Source: Macrostomum hystrix
Taxonomy: Eukaryota > Platyhelminthes > Macrostomidae
Assembly: GCA_950097015.1 (NCBI GenBank)
Contig: CATNEN010000039.1
Location: forward strand, 7,518,501-7,582,500
Direction of reading: 5' to 3'
Length of the DNA stretch: 64,000 nucleotides
Shown here: positions 1-10,647 of the stretch, piece after piece
How positions within the stretch are numbered: position 1 is the first letter of the stretch
Layout of the letters: each line of letters begins with the position of its first letter
Notes under the pieces: model-generated
Databases searched by the model: none
Told to the model about the DNA's origin: nothing
What the model saw: only the letters and a program-made list of their open reading frames with translations
Program-made: the position numbers and the translations under genes

Positions 1-5
1 CTTAC

Positions 6-108
6 CGTTGCGCCGGCGCATTGCCAAGATTTTTTCAACCATGAACTCCTGCCCGGATTGCTCCGACCCGAACGACGTCTCCTCAACCTCTTCGGCTGAT
101 GAGGGCAT
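6..108 (-). CDS. HP1/chromobox-family chromodomain protein, first coding exon (gene runs off the left edge)
   Basis: On the minus strand an ATG at 108 opens 34 codons that end in a strong donor (exon end at 6, then GTAAG). The peptide has an acidic N-terminal stretch (SAEEVEE) followed by EFMVEKILAMRRRNG, the start of an HP1/CBX chromodomain. The Phe sits where the first aromatic-cage residue, usually Tyr, is expected. HP1 proteins read methylated H3K9 in heterochromatin. The phase-1 intron falls inside the chromodomain, so the rest of that domain and the chromoshadow domain lie outside the window. HP1 versus Polycomb-type CBX cannot be decided from this exon; the acidic leader favours HP1. 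Confidence 0.72.
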
Positions 109-206
109 TTTGTACTTTATTCTGCTGCAGTGCAACGCAAGTTTAATGATCGTTGCAGTTCGAGTGAATTATGCTGCTGCAGAAATAAACTACAAGTGTG
201 TCTAAC

Positions 207-1288
207 AGGCTAAACAGTGTCTAATAATCAGAGCAGTTTCTAATAGGCTGAGCAGTGTCAAATAGGCTGAGCAGTTTCTAATAGGCTGAGCAGTGTCAAA
301 TAGGCTGAGCAGTTTCTAATAGGCTGAGCAGTTTCTAATAGGCTGAGCAGTTTCTAATAAGCTGAGCAGTGTCTAATAGGCTGAGCAGTGTCTAATAGGC
401 TGAGCAGTTTCTAATAAGCTGAGCAGTGTCTAATAGGCTGAGCAGTTTCTAATAGGCTGAGCAGTGTCTAATAGGCTGAGCAGTTTCTAATAGGCTGAGC
501 AGTTTCTAATAAGCTGAGCAGTTTCTAATAAGCTGAGCAGTGTCTAATGGGCTGAGCAGTTTCTAATAGACTGAGCAGTGTCTAATAGACTGAGCAGTTT
601 CTAATAGGCTGAGCAGTTTCTAATAAGCTGAGCAGTGTCTAATAGGCTGAGCAGTGTCTAATAGGCTGAGCAGTTTCTAATAAGCTGAGCAGTGTCTAAT
701 AGGCTGAGCAGTTTCTAATAGGCTGAGCAGTTTCTAATAGGCTGAGCAGTGTCTAATAGGCTGAGCAGTTTCTAATAGGCTGAGCAGTTTCTAATAAGCT
801 GAGCAGTGTCTAATGGGCTGAGCAGTTTCTAATAGACTGAGCAGTGTCTAATAGACTGAGCAGTTTCTAATAGGCTGAGCAGTTTCTAATAAGCTGAGCA
901 GTGTCTAATAGGCTGAGCAGTGTCTAATAGACTGAGCAGTGTCTAAGGGGCTGAGCAGTTTCTAATAAGCTGAGCAGTGTCTAATAGGCTGAGCAGTTTC
1001 TAATAGGCTGAGCAGTTTCTAATAGGCTGAGCAGTGTCTAATAGGCTGAGCAGTTTCTAATAGGCTGAGCAGTTTCTAATAAGCTGAGCAGTTTCTAATA
1101 AGCTGAGCAGTGTCTAATGGGCTGAGCAGTTTCTAATAGACTGAGCAGTGTCTAAGGGGCTGAGCAGTTTCTAATAGACTGAGCAGTGTCTAATAGGCTG
1201 AGCAGTGTCTAATAGGCTGAGCAGTTTCTAATAGGCTGAGCAGTGTCTAATAGGCTGAGCAGTGTCTAATAGGCTGAGCAGTGTCTGG
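207..1288. repeat. 19-bp minisatellite, about 57 copies
   Basis: The tandem unit is close to GCTGAGCAGTTTCTAATAG. Recurrent variants are TTT/TGT and AATAGG/AATAAG/AATAGA, and the variants recur in blocks, which suggests higher-order amplification. It lies just upstream of the HP1-like first exon. Units are contiguous with no spacers. Confidence 0.95.
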
Positions 1289-1863
1289 TAGAGACAAATG
1301 AGAAGGCTTTCTGGTTTTTCGCAGAAAAACTGACTAGAGGGCTACGTAAGGTATTGTTTATTCCCGAATTAAAAATATATCGTGAACAGAGTGAAGTTAG
1401 CAAACGACAGCAAAATATTTGATGTGGGATAATAGGTGGACTAGAAATGACAATGCTTAATTGCTAAACAAATAGTATAAAACAATGAAAATCATATTTA
1501 AATAAAACTGAAGAAGGAAAAGTCGTATACAGTATACTACAAGAGCTGCATTAAAAAACTTGAGTATATAAATTAAAACACGGAAGGTAAACAAAAAATT
1601 TTAATTTTAAGAGCAAAAAGTTAAATAAAAAAGTTAAAAAGTCTAAGATTTAATTCAAACCATTGGCAGCACCAATAACGGCGTAAACTGGAACGATCAG
1701 AGAGCAAAAAACAAATAGAAAAATCGGGTGTGAATTTAAATAATCTAAGAAAACATTGAGCGTATATATACAACTAACGGTATATGGTACTCAAAATATG
1801 GTACTTTGACATACGAGCAAAAAGTCTATGAAATTAAATGAAATTTTTTAGTCGAACACCATA
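1289..1863. other. AT-rich intergenic stretch, no gene seen
   Basis: AT-rich DNA between the 19-bp minisatellite and the tetraspanin 3' end. No coding potential, repeat or clear AATAAA signal was recognised. Confidence 0.6.
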
Positions 1864-1871
1864 CTACTCAG

Positions 1872-3454
1872 TCAGATAAGGGTGTAGTAGTCTGTGTAGC
1901 CCAGTGCAGTTCCCGCAGTTGCTGGAGTGCGGCCGACTCGTTGCTGACGCCGATTTGTGCGCACGAACTGGCGTCTCCTCGTCAGCTGGCGGGCCAGAGA
2001 GCATGCCAGACAGACAGCCAGCAGCTGAATTGACAGGCTGCCGACCAGCACTGCTGTAACTAGCCAGGCGTTGCTTAGCAACCAATGTCCGGCAGCTGTC
2101 AAGCATCCGTCAGCGAAGACGCGCACTGTAACATTGGAAGCTAAGGAGATGCTACAGCTGCTGCGGTACTCGGGTCGGCAGCAGGAGGCCGGCAGGCTGC
2201 AGAGCAGGCTTGAAGCTGGCCTGTCGGCCTGTTGGCAGCGGTGTACAGTCGAGTATCGCCACCAGTCGATGTAGGCGGCAGGTCCGACAAGGCCGCAGCA
2301 GCTGAAAGCAGACTGGGCGGCTTCCAGACCGTCAGCCAGGCTGGTGCCAATTTTATAACTGTCGCGAGCTGCAAAAACCCTGGCTCGCGTTGCGTTGACA
2401 GCGTTGATTAGGCGTTGCCATGGCAACTGGTCACAGAGAGTATCAGATAATTGGCAAGTGATTAGCAGGCAGATAATGGCCAGCTGGCACAGGACAATGA
2501 GAATGACACAGGCGCTGAACTGGAACAGGTTTTAGACAGGTGTTTCTAGTCTAAGGAGGGGTGTGACGCCTTACCAGTCCGTGGACTGTGCAACTGTTCG
2601 CAGCCTTTGGAAGCGCCGTGCAATGGAAATTAAGTTGGCATAAAACTAAATATAATACTAAATCACGAGATTGAACTCACGAACCGCAGGCAGCAAGGCT
2701 GCTCTCTCAGCGATCCGGTGCAAGCAAAGGTGGACACAATGAGAACCACCGAGCAGATGAGCAGCAGAGAACAAACTGGGTCCAACAGGGCTGCTTGAAT
2801 AGACTGCTGGCTTGTTGAACTGCTCACAATCTGCCAGGCAGCAAAGCAGCAGGCAATGATGGACAAGCCCTACAAAAGTGCATATTGTAAACATTTTCAG
2901 AGCTAAGCAGATTGTCACAATAGCAGCGTGCTGTATGCTGCACAGTTAAAAATAGTTTACAGATATTACACCAGACGGCTTTGCAGGAGCTAATTATAAT
3001 AATTGCAAGAGGGCTGTGAGCAAAGGCTCTAGACCTGCAGCCAGCGAGGAGGCAATTCTGCCCATTTCGATGACTCCTGAGCACACGCGCACATAGCTTC
3101 TCATCGTCAGGCAGTACTTTCACTTTGCCTAGGAGGTTGGCCTTCGAGGGCGTAAATTGCACAACAAGCACCCGAGCCCTTTTTCCGTGGCTGCGAAATC
3201 AAGCTTAGGAATCTTGGAGCAAAAGGCAAACACGCTGCCACTCACCCCCGTTACAATGACTTAACAGATATAATAAATAGAATACAAAAACTTACCCAGA
3301 TAGCAAAGCTAGTCGAGCAGACATAATACTTGGCACATTTACTAACACGAGGCGATTGGGACTGAGTTGTCCAAGAAACAGTCATTGAATCCAATGGGTG
3401 CTGTTGTCGAACAGCTGATTGAAATATATTAGAATTCTGATAGGTCATCTCCAT
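1872..3454 (-). CDS. Tetraspanin, three exons, complete (331 aa)
   Basis: Minus-strand join of 3454-3296, 2869-2681 and 2519-1872, all phase 0. Donors are GTAAGT and GTGAGT; acceptors are TTTTGTAG and CTGTTCCAG. The start ATG at 3454 has an in-frame upstream TAA. Exon 1 gives a 53-residue N-terminus with the start of TM1 (CAKYYVCSTSFAIW). Exon 2 gives the small loop, TM2 and the typical ACTGSLREQPCCLRF end. Exon 3 gives TM3, the large extracellular loop with SCCG, PASCC and a third Cys motif (DGCLTA), an NVT glycosylation site, TM4 and a basic cytoplasmic tail ending YTDYYTLI. Tetraspanins organise membrane microdomains at the surface or in endosomes. The Tyr-rich tail could be a sorting signal (inference). 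Introns hold SINE pieces. Confidence 0.85.
2550..2625 (+). mobile_element. Short SINE 3'-part fragment in tetraspanin intron 2
   Basis: The stretch around CCAGTCCGTGGACTG, preceded by GTGTGACGCC and followed by a CTG..CGCAGC segment, resembles the 3' part of the full SINE at 28621-28925. It is diverged and has no tRNA head. Confidence 0.4.
2985..3190 (-). mobile_element. 5'-truncated SINE in tetraspanin intron 1
   Basis: The reverse complement matches the body of the SINE at 12701-13075. It shares GTGCAATTTACGCCCT, TACTGCCTGACGATGAG, AGTCATCGAAATGGGCAG and a CTGCAGGTCTAG block, and ends in a CAATTATTAT-type tail. The tRNA-like head is lost or unrecognisable. It lies in the same sense as the host gene. 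Confidence 0.75.
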
Positions 3455-5057
3455 GACTATGCATACATTTGTTTAACTCGAGATTTCAATTATTTAATTT
3501 CACTAGCTGAAATAGTTGAACAGACATTCAAATGCACTTTAGTTTTAACAATAATAGCTAACTAAGGCGTAGTAACAATGTCACACTGAGTTGTAATGAG
3601 TTGTTGGATTGTGGACATTTGTCTTGTTTTAATTAATTATACTATTTACACCAATATAAAAACAGGAACAAAATTATAAGGTTAGAGAGGGCCTGAAGAA
3701 AAAAATAATACCTAGGCTTTACTTATAACAAAAAATTTTTGTTGCCTTATCCTGTTTTGTTATAACAAATAACTACATAAAGACAAAATATTTAAATAGT
3801 ATAAAACTACAAATATAATCCAAAAAAACTAAATAGACCTAAAGGGTGTGTAAAATGGACTGTGATAAATAAAAATGGATTCAAGCTCAAATTATAAATC
3901 AGAAGGTTATAATTAAGTCAACATAAACCTAATTTCCCCATAGAGCCATAAACCCACCCCAACCATGGCCAATTAGAAAGGAGGAAATTGCATTATTTTT
4001 ATTATTTAAATTATTTATGATTAATGATGATTATGATTTACTTTTTGATAATTTAAATTAAATTATTTGACAACAAAAAAATAGAAAAATGTGAAGTGTG
4101 GTAAAAATAAATTTTTATTTGTTTATTTTTAATTTAAATTTAAAGATTAAAATAAATTTAATTTAAACATTTTAAATTCAGTATGTGAATATCTAATAAT
4201 ATTCATAGTCCAAGCTCAACTAACTAACCCTGACATGAGTCCAAAGCACAAAAATACTTAGGCAATGCTTTGATTTACTAGCTTTTAGTCTAATTTAAAC
4301 AAATTTTAAAACTTTCATACAACAACAAACTTACAAACTTTTCAGCCCTTGCCACACTCAGAGCAAGGCTAGTCTTGCTACAGCCTTGGTGGAATTCATG
4401 TACAATCCCACTTTCTCAGAAAACAAATTTGGCAACATTCTCTTTTAGATTAGTCTTTATAATTATCTTGCTTGACTCTTCATTTGGCTCACCAAACTCT
4501 AAAAATTAGTACAATGCTAAAAAAATGTCAAAAGTTTCAAAAAGTTTCAGCAACAAAAAGAACATTGTGAAAACTTGTAACTTGCAAAGTACAAGCCTTA
4601 GACTCTCAGCTTAGGCCTAGCTAGGCTTATTCATGATGTCATATGATGCAATAGCTATGCTTTGTTACTATATATTCAGAACTCTAGCCTATTAGCTACA
4701 GTTCCTAAGTTGCATTCCATAATTACAGAACTCTAGCCTAGATACAGAATATAGCTAGTATATAGGCCTCATATATAATTAAATAGTTTTTATATTTCTA
4801 GGCCTATAATAACAAAATATTTATATATAGTTATTATAGCTATATATAGTTATTTATAAATTTGCATATTTTTATTTTTCAAAAAAATTATATAAAAATA
4901 TAGTTTATTATAAATAGGCCCATATATTTTTATATAATTTATCATGGACATTTCAATTTCATGGTCCTAGGAGACTCACATTATTTGTAATCACAGTTGT
5001 GATAGAAAATGGCCATGATCACGCACAAGCATGATGAAAGTCACAATCATGGTTGGT
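3455..5057. other. AT-rich intergenic DNA
   Basis: Very AT-rich (runs of TTTAAAT, TATATA). No gene, RNA or long repeat recognised. Confidence 0.5.
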
Positions 5058-5070
5058 CCCTAGTATATAG

Positions 5071-5493
5071 ATCCTAGACACTTTGTCATATTACAATTTC
5101 GTCATCTTACAACTTTGTCATCCACTTGGAAGGTAGGACACTTTGTTATCCAGCCAATTGGCATGCTTTAAAGTTTGGTCAGTTCGTTATCTACTAATAA
5201 CAAGCAATCTAGTTTGTCATCAATAAAGTGAGGGTGGCGTGGTGGGGCAGAGGTGTGAACACACTTCACACTCTAAATTGTCAAAAAAAGGTGTCGAAAC
5301 TGATTTCATTATAAGAGTTGAAAAATAGGTGCCAACACGATGTGAGGAGGGGTGGTTGTTCTAACTTTGAAAACTTTTGTTTTATAGATGACAAAGTGTC
5401 CACAAGTCAAGTCTCTTTGTCATCCATCCTCTGAGATATTGGACAGATTGTCATCTGGATGACGAAGTTGTAAGATGACGAAGTGTCCAGGTT
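5071..5493. mobile_element. Short inverted-repeat element (MITE-like)
   Basis: The left end carries CCTAGACACTTTGTCAT and then ATTTCGTCATCTTACAA. The right end carries the reverse complement of CCTGGACACTTCGTCATC followed by TTACAACTTCGTCATCC. The element is flanked by a near-perfect direct repeat CCCTAGTATATA (5058-5069 and 5494-5505), a plausible target-site duplication. There is no coding capacity. Superfamily not assigned. Confidence 0.6.
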
Positions 5494-5599
5494 CCCTAGT
5501 ATATATAGCCCTATGTATACAATCAGAACATATTTCATAGGCCTAACTAAAATAGGCCCTAAGACTGAAAAACTGAAATCCATTATATAAAAATTCATA

Positions 5600-6243
5600 G
5601 GGTAATGTATCATCAACCAAACAAGAATGTGTATTTTTTTAACTTCAAACTTAAGCTACAGATTTCTATTTAAGATATGATGATAAATCAAAAGCCAAGT
5701 TATAGAAAACAGTTACATCTTTCTAAAAAGTATCTGCTTTTGCTATTTTGTCAAATAGAAAAAAAGTTATTCCTGCTTTTTATCTAAAACCGAACAATGA
5801 TTTTCATGTATCTTCAAACCAAACAGAGAATTTGATGTTTGGTTTTATAATTTGAGTGAGTGGTTTAATCTTATTTTAAGGAGTGAACTATCATGAATCA
5901 TGTCATTTGAAAGCATTTTTCATGTTCTATAAATAACTACATTTATGGTCATTTAATTGGCAAGCAACCATATACAATCTTCGTCTAAAGTACGTACTGA
6001 AAAAAATGTTGTTAAAAAGTATGCTTTTGCAATAAAAATTTCTACTGAAACATCAATATCTTTCTTTCCTCTTAATGCTTCATTGCACATCATGCCTCAG
6101 CTTGTAGATAATTTCTTCAACTTTCAAATTAGTTGTTCTGTGAAACACAATAGCTTGTTTCTGTCTTGCACGAGACCAAGGAAGGAGTCAAAATTCTTGT
6201 TCGGTTTTGAAGATACACTGTTCGGTTGATGATACATTACCCT
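5600..6243. mobile_element. 644-bp MITE with TA target duplication
   Basis: The ends are exact inverted repeats: GGGTAATGTATCATCAACC at the left and its reverse complement at the right, with similarity continuing inward (AACMGAACAAGAAT-like). TA dinucleotides flank both ends (5598-5599 and 6244-6245), as in Tc1/mariner-type insertion. The short open frame inside has no recognisable domain. Confidence 0.7.
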
Positions 6244-6245
6244 AC

Positions 6246-7778
6246 TTAGGGGCCTATTAAGTCATTATTTGTATTTGACAGGAAACCAAAAAATGGTAGT
6301 AAAAAGTAAGGCTAAAACAGTATTGCCTAGATTTTCAAGGTATAAATAATGAATTTAAGCCCACCTATAGGCTAGAGCTACATAGTTTTAGAAGAAAAGA
6401 GGATAAAAACTAAAATGATAAGACTTGACACAACATATAAAAGACAGCATCACATGTACATAATACTTAGAGGGCAGTGTATGTGCATAGGCCTAGCGGC
6501 CCTAGCCTACTCAAGTTAAGGACTGATTACTACATTTTACCAATGACACTGGATTTCCTACAGTACATAGGCCTAGTGTCATAAATAGGCCAAAACTAGC
6601 TGTGGCCATACATAATGTGCAACTGGCACTAGCACAGTTGCTAGGCCTAGCACATAGGCTTAGGTATAGGCCTATTACAACTTAAACTTCAGAATTAGTT
6701 GACTAGGCATTGTTGTGTTGTTGTGTCCATTGGCCTAATTAAAAATTACATAGTTTTAGCTAGGGCCTAGCCTCTAGCTAGATGTCATAGGCCTCTAAAA
6801 TATATGTTCTAGACTTCTAGCTTCTACAGCTATATAATAAAGGATAATACTAATAGCACTAACTTTTAAGTTTCGGCAATAAAAATAAGAATGGTACTAT
6901 TGTCAACATCTGAGCCTCAAGGACCACATGAAGAAGAGCAGTCCTTCTGGTTTCTTCTAGTGGTCCTTGGAACAGCTATAACCGAAAATGTTACGATACG
7001 AATGTAAGTGACGTTTACATTCGAAACTTAAATTTTCGCTACTTAGAAAATTCAGTATTAGCTGTTTATATGCACTATTAAGGGAACATAATATTTCTAA
7101 AGTCGAGTGGATTGGAGTAGGCCCTACTAGGTTTCAAAATACCTATAGCCTATAATACAAATACTTCTTAAAGTCTTCCGGATTTGTCACGCAAATAGTT
7201 TCTTATCTCTTGCCTTTTTCACCAAAATAAGCAAATATTCTTGAGAGCTCATTTGTGAAAATACATTTTTTAATTCTAAGCAATCTTATAGTTAGATCTA
7301 TCTTTTGTTAGAATTATTAGTATATGCCATAATTCATAGGCCTTATAAGCCATATAAACCATAATCATAAAAGCCGACTATTTGCGCGAATTTTACATGT
7401 TTTGCATATTCTAGTTTTTTGCGTTATGAGAGTGGAATGTGCTCCATGGTCCACTCCTTGTGCATTTATTTCATATTTAAATGGATCGTCATAAAAGTAT
7501 GACGTTTTGTAGTCTTGACTGTTCGATGGAGCCAGTGTACATTCGCACTGGCTTATAAATTTTATTCCGCTTTTAACAACTTTCGAAATCGATCTAAATA
7601 ACTTTTGTAATTGCAATACGGGCGACTCTCATCTCCTCCCTGCGTCTTGGACCGCAGTGCAGCTACGGCAAAAAATAGTAATTTCTCTACTGGCTCAGAA
7701 ATTAGCATACTTCTCTGCGGCGCAGACAAAATTTGCGTCGCTGCGCCGCGGTGAGGCTGAAACCCGGCCATTATTCTT
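6246..7778. other. Intergenic DNA rich in AGGCCTA
   Basis: No gene recognised. The palindromic word AGGCCTA and close variants recur many times from about 4600 to 7350. Confidence 0.5.
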
Positions 7779-7832
7779 AAGTCACATGTAATAATTATAA
7801 TAATTGTAATAATAATAATTAAGTCACATGTA
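7779..7832. mobile_element. Minimal SINE-tail insertion flanked by 12-bp target duplication
   Basis: The direct repeat AAGTCACATGTA occurs at 7779-7790 and 7821-7832. Between the copies is only an (AAT/ATT)n tract resembling the 3' tail of the SINEs in this window. This looks like an extremely 5'-truncated retroposon. Confidence 0.55.
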
Positions 7833-9280
7833 GAGATCCAGTACTGGTTGCAATTTCGCGGCGCAGGATAACAGTCAGATATGCCTCTGTGCTCCTGACT
7901 AACCGTTGGTGCGAGGCAATTTAGTATGTGCTCCATGGTCCACTCCTTGGGTGCCACCTGACCGAAAAGCACGCGGTTCAACACATATGGGCGACCTCAC
8001 TTGTCACACAGTGGATGCGCAGTGCCTCGATGGGCACCTCCTCCTGCTGCCGCTGCAAATAGACTGTCGCCATAGCTTCTTCCGCCTCGCGACTAGGTTG
8101 CCTGCTCAGACGGAGCCTCTACGACTCTTCCCAAGCTTGCTGAATCGCGGGGTCGTTCTGCCAGACCGGCATCCCATGCTGACACTTACTCGACGCCTCC
8201 ACGCTTGCCGCCGAATGATGAAAGCGGCTGTTCTTCCAGCATCTTTGAGGGCGCGGTAGTAGTAGCGCCACGGTGCCAGTTTTGCAGACGGTAAAGCGGT
8301 GCGCGTATTTTGAGGTCGCAAACGAGGAGCCGATGATCGGCAGAACAGTTAATTAACAGTTAACGGCGGCGCTCTCGGAAGCGCATAAGCCCGAGATCGA
8401 GCTGTGCCAACCTTCGCGTAGCAAACCGGCCGCGCGCATTCCGCCGCCTCCGCTTGCAGCCCACGAAATTTAAGAGCCTGCTGGGTGGCTTTCGGAAGCG
8501 GTTGTTGGCCGCCACCATAACCGGCCTCTCCTGGACGTCCTCCAGCGCTTGAGTGTCGCAAAAAGCCCCGCCTGCAGATTGCAGATAGATTAGGACTCAT
8601 CTGAAGCTATAGTTGGAAAAGAGATCGATGGAAATTATGTCATCATCATTTGAACCAGTTGGACAGTAGGTGCAGATTCGCCAGATGCACTAATTGCTGG
8701 GTGTTTTCAAAGGATCTCTACCGAGCTGTCCTGTCTACTGTCAGCTTTTCGTACGTGCCTCTCGTATCTTGGAAGGCCGCGCAAAGCAGCCCCGAGTGCG
8801 CCGAATCCAGCTGCCGCTGTATCGTAGCCGCCACTGTCCACATCATGACGTTGTACAGCGGGACGGTCTTGACCGCCGCCTGCGACACGAGCCTTCTTGC
8901 GGTCGAGCAGGAGGACGGTGCGGCGGACAGACCGGTAGGTACCTTGTCCTTCAGCATTGACGACAAGGCTGACGCTTGCCGCCACCTAAACAATCTGGCG
9001 CTGGACGCCTTCAACTGACGAAGGCAGGAGGGTGAGGTCTTTGGAGTTGCCTTGTACGCTGAGGCACTTCTCGGTTCGGCTCGATGACTTTCTGAGACTC
9101 TTGATAACGCCACCGAACTGATCTAGTGCAGCAAAGCGCTTCGGTAGGAAATACTGGTAGCCGCATGCAAACGTTAATCCAGCAAGAGCAGCTGCAGAAT
9201 ATGCACACCCCTAGGTTGCAGGAAATCAATTCTGCTTGCCTGTATTCGGTAGCCGAGAAACCACGAGCCATTGTGGACGC
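7833..9280. other. GC-richer, coding-like but broken DNA
   Basis: Base composition rises sharply and short open frames overlap on both strands, but none extends into a recognisable domain. Minus-strand pieces around 8720-9110 (LYNVMMW..IQRQLDSAHSGLL) vaguely resemble a LINE segment after the reverse transcriptase. A sequence near 7440 (GTGCTCCATGGTCCACTCCTTG) recurs near 7928. Most likely decayed transposon or exon fragments; identity unknown. Confidence 0.35.
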
Positions 9281-10647
9281 CCCACATGCATCTGAAGTAT
9301 GAAATGTAGCTATTCAGTTCGAGCCGTAGGCGCCGATTAACTTCCACGGCAAAGTCCTGGCGAACCTATCCACCATTTGACTCCAGCTGCTTCATCAGAA
9401 ACATGTGCAGATGTGATGTGACCGAATTGGCAGATTTTGCTGGTGCATAAAAACAAAAACCAGATCAACCCGATTTGTTTTTTTACGAAAGTTACACGAA
9501 AAAACCTGGCTCATGCAGATACATCGCTGAAAGATCACGAACTGGATGGGAATCGAAATTATTTGAAAAAACGCGCCTAATGCCTTTTTCTCTTAACAAG
9601 CTGCTGGCTGCACTGATCAAAATATTTAAACGTCAAGGCCGACGGCTCACGCGGCTTCTCTGATAAATCAGCACGACTCTAATCGCAGTCTTGACTCTGC
9701 TTTGCTGGTCACGCAACAGTCGGGCTTCAGGAAGACGCGTTTGCACAGGAGATCGCCACTGAAGCCTAGCAGATTACTTTTTTCCCCAAGATTTCTTTTT
9801 TTAATGAAGTGGATTAATTTCGAAGAAGATTATCTGTATCTGGGTGTGTGGCAGCATCATTCTGAGCTTTTTAGCGCACGCAATCCGGACGTACGAGGAG
9901 ATTCCCTCAGAGAAAACCCAGTTGACAGTTTTCTAGAAATTTGTATCCTAAATTTGAGTTATTTATTAGCTCGGTATTGATTGCTACAACGTAGTTAGCC
10001 AACACGAGAGCGATAGGTAAAATGTAAGATGCATACTAAGCTGTAGAATAACTTGACAGTCCTTGCTTTACAATACACAGCATAATATCGGTGTAAGCTT
10101 GGCTTCTATACTTTTTAATCACTTTTTTCGAAAGAACACAGAACAACGCAACACAGAACAGGATGAAGCAGAAAAATTTAATATAACAATAGAAGAAAGC
10201 ATTAACAATGATTATCCTGTACGTGACGCAGACATCTTTTTATAAACGGCTTGATAAAGCCCCTTGGAAACTGCGCGAGCTAAACAAAAGATGGGGAATT
10301 AAAATTCGTTGATGAAAAGCGGGATGAAAGAGTAGTGGAGTTCAGATCTGCAGTCGTGGAAATCATTCTGGTCTAGTACATGTGCGGAGAGACGTTTCAG
10401 CTAGGCAGCCAATGGCAATAAAGCGGCCAGAGATGAAGAAATGCGTCTCATGGGTGCAGAAGGGGACAGAGAGACGAAAATTGCTGTGATTGGAGATGTG
10501 GAAAAGCAGAGTACAGTCTCAAAGCAATTATAACTAGAGCGCCAGTAAAAGACAGAAGCCGCGTTGTCAGCTGAATCGAAATCGCTCTCTGCGAACTGAA
10601 GCGAGATACAAAATCGACTTTGTTTGGCAAGACAAGTTGCGTTGTCG
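9281..10647. other. Intergenic, upstream of the GPCR gene
   Basis: Only short open frames without domains; nothing identified. Confidence 0.4.

Noticed and set aside
8-205. Plus-strand frame of 65 codons at the left edge
   Set aside because: It lacks an ATG start at its first codon and overlaps a minus-strand exon with a clear HP1 chromodomain start and donor site.
207-1288. CRISPR-like direct repeats
   Set aside because: Contiguous tandem units without unique spacers in an animal genome; an ordinary minisatellite.
8349-9113. A LINE reverse-transcriptase gene at 8.3-9.3 kb
   Set aside because: Only a faint similarity over about 40 residues; frames are too broken to support a family call.
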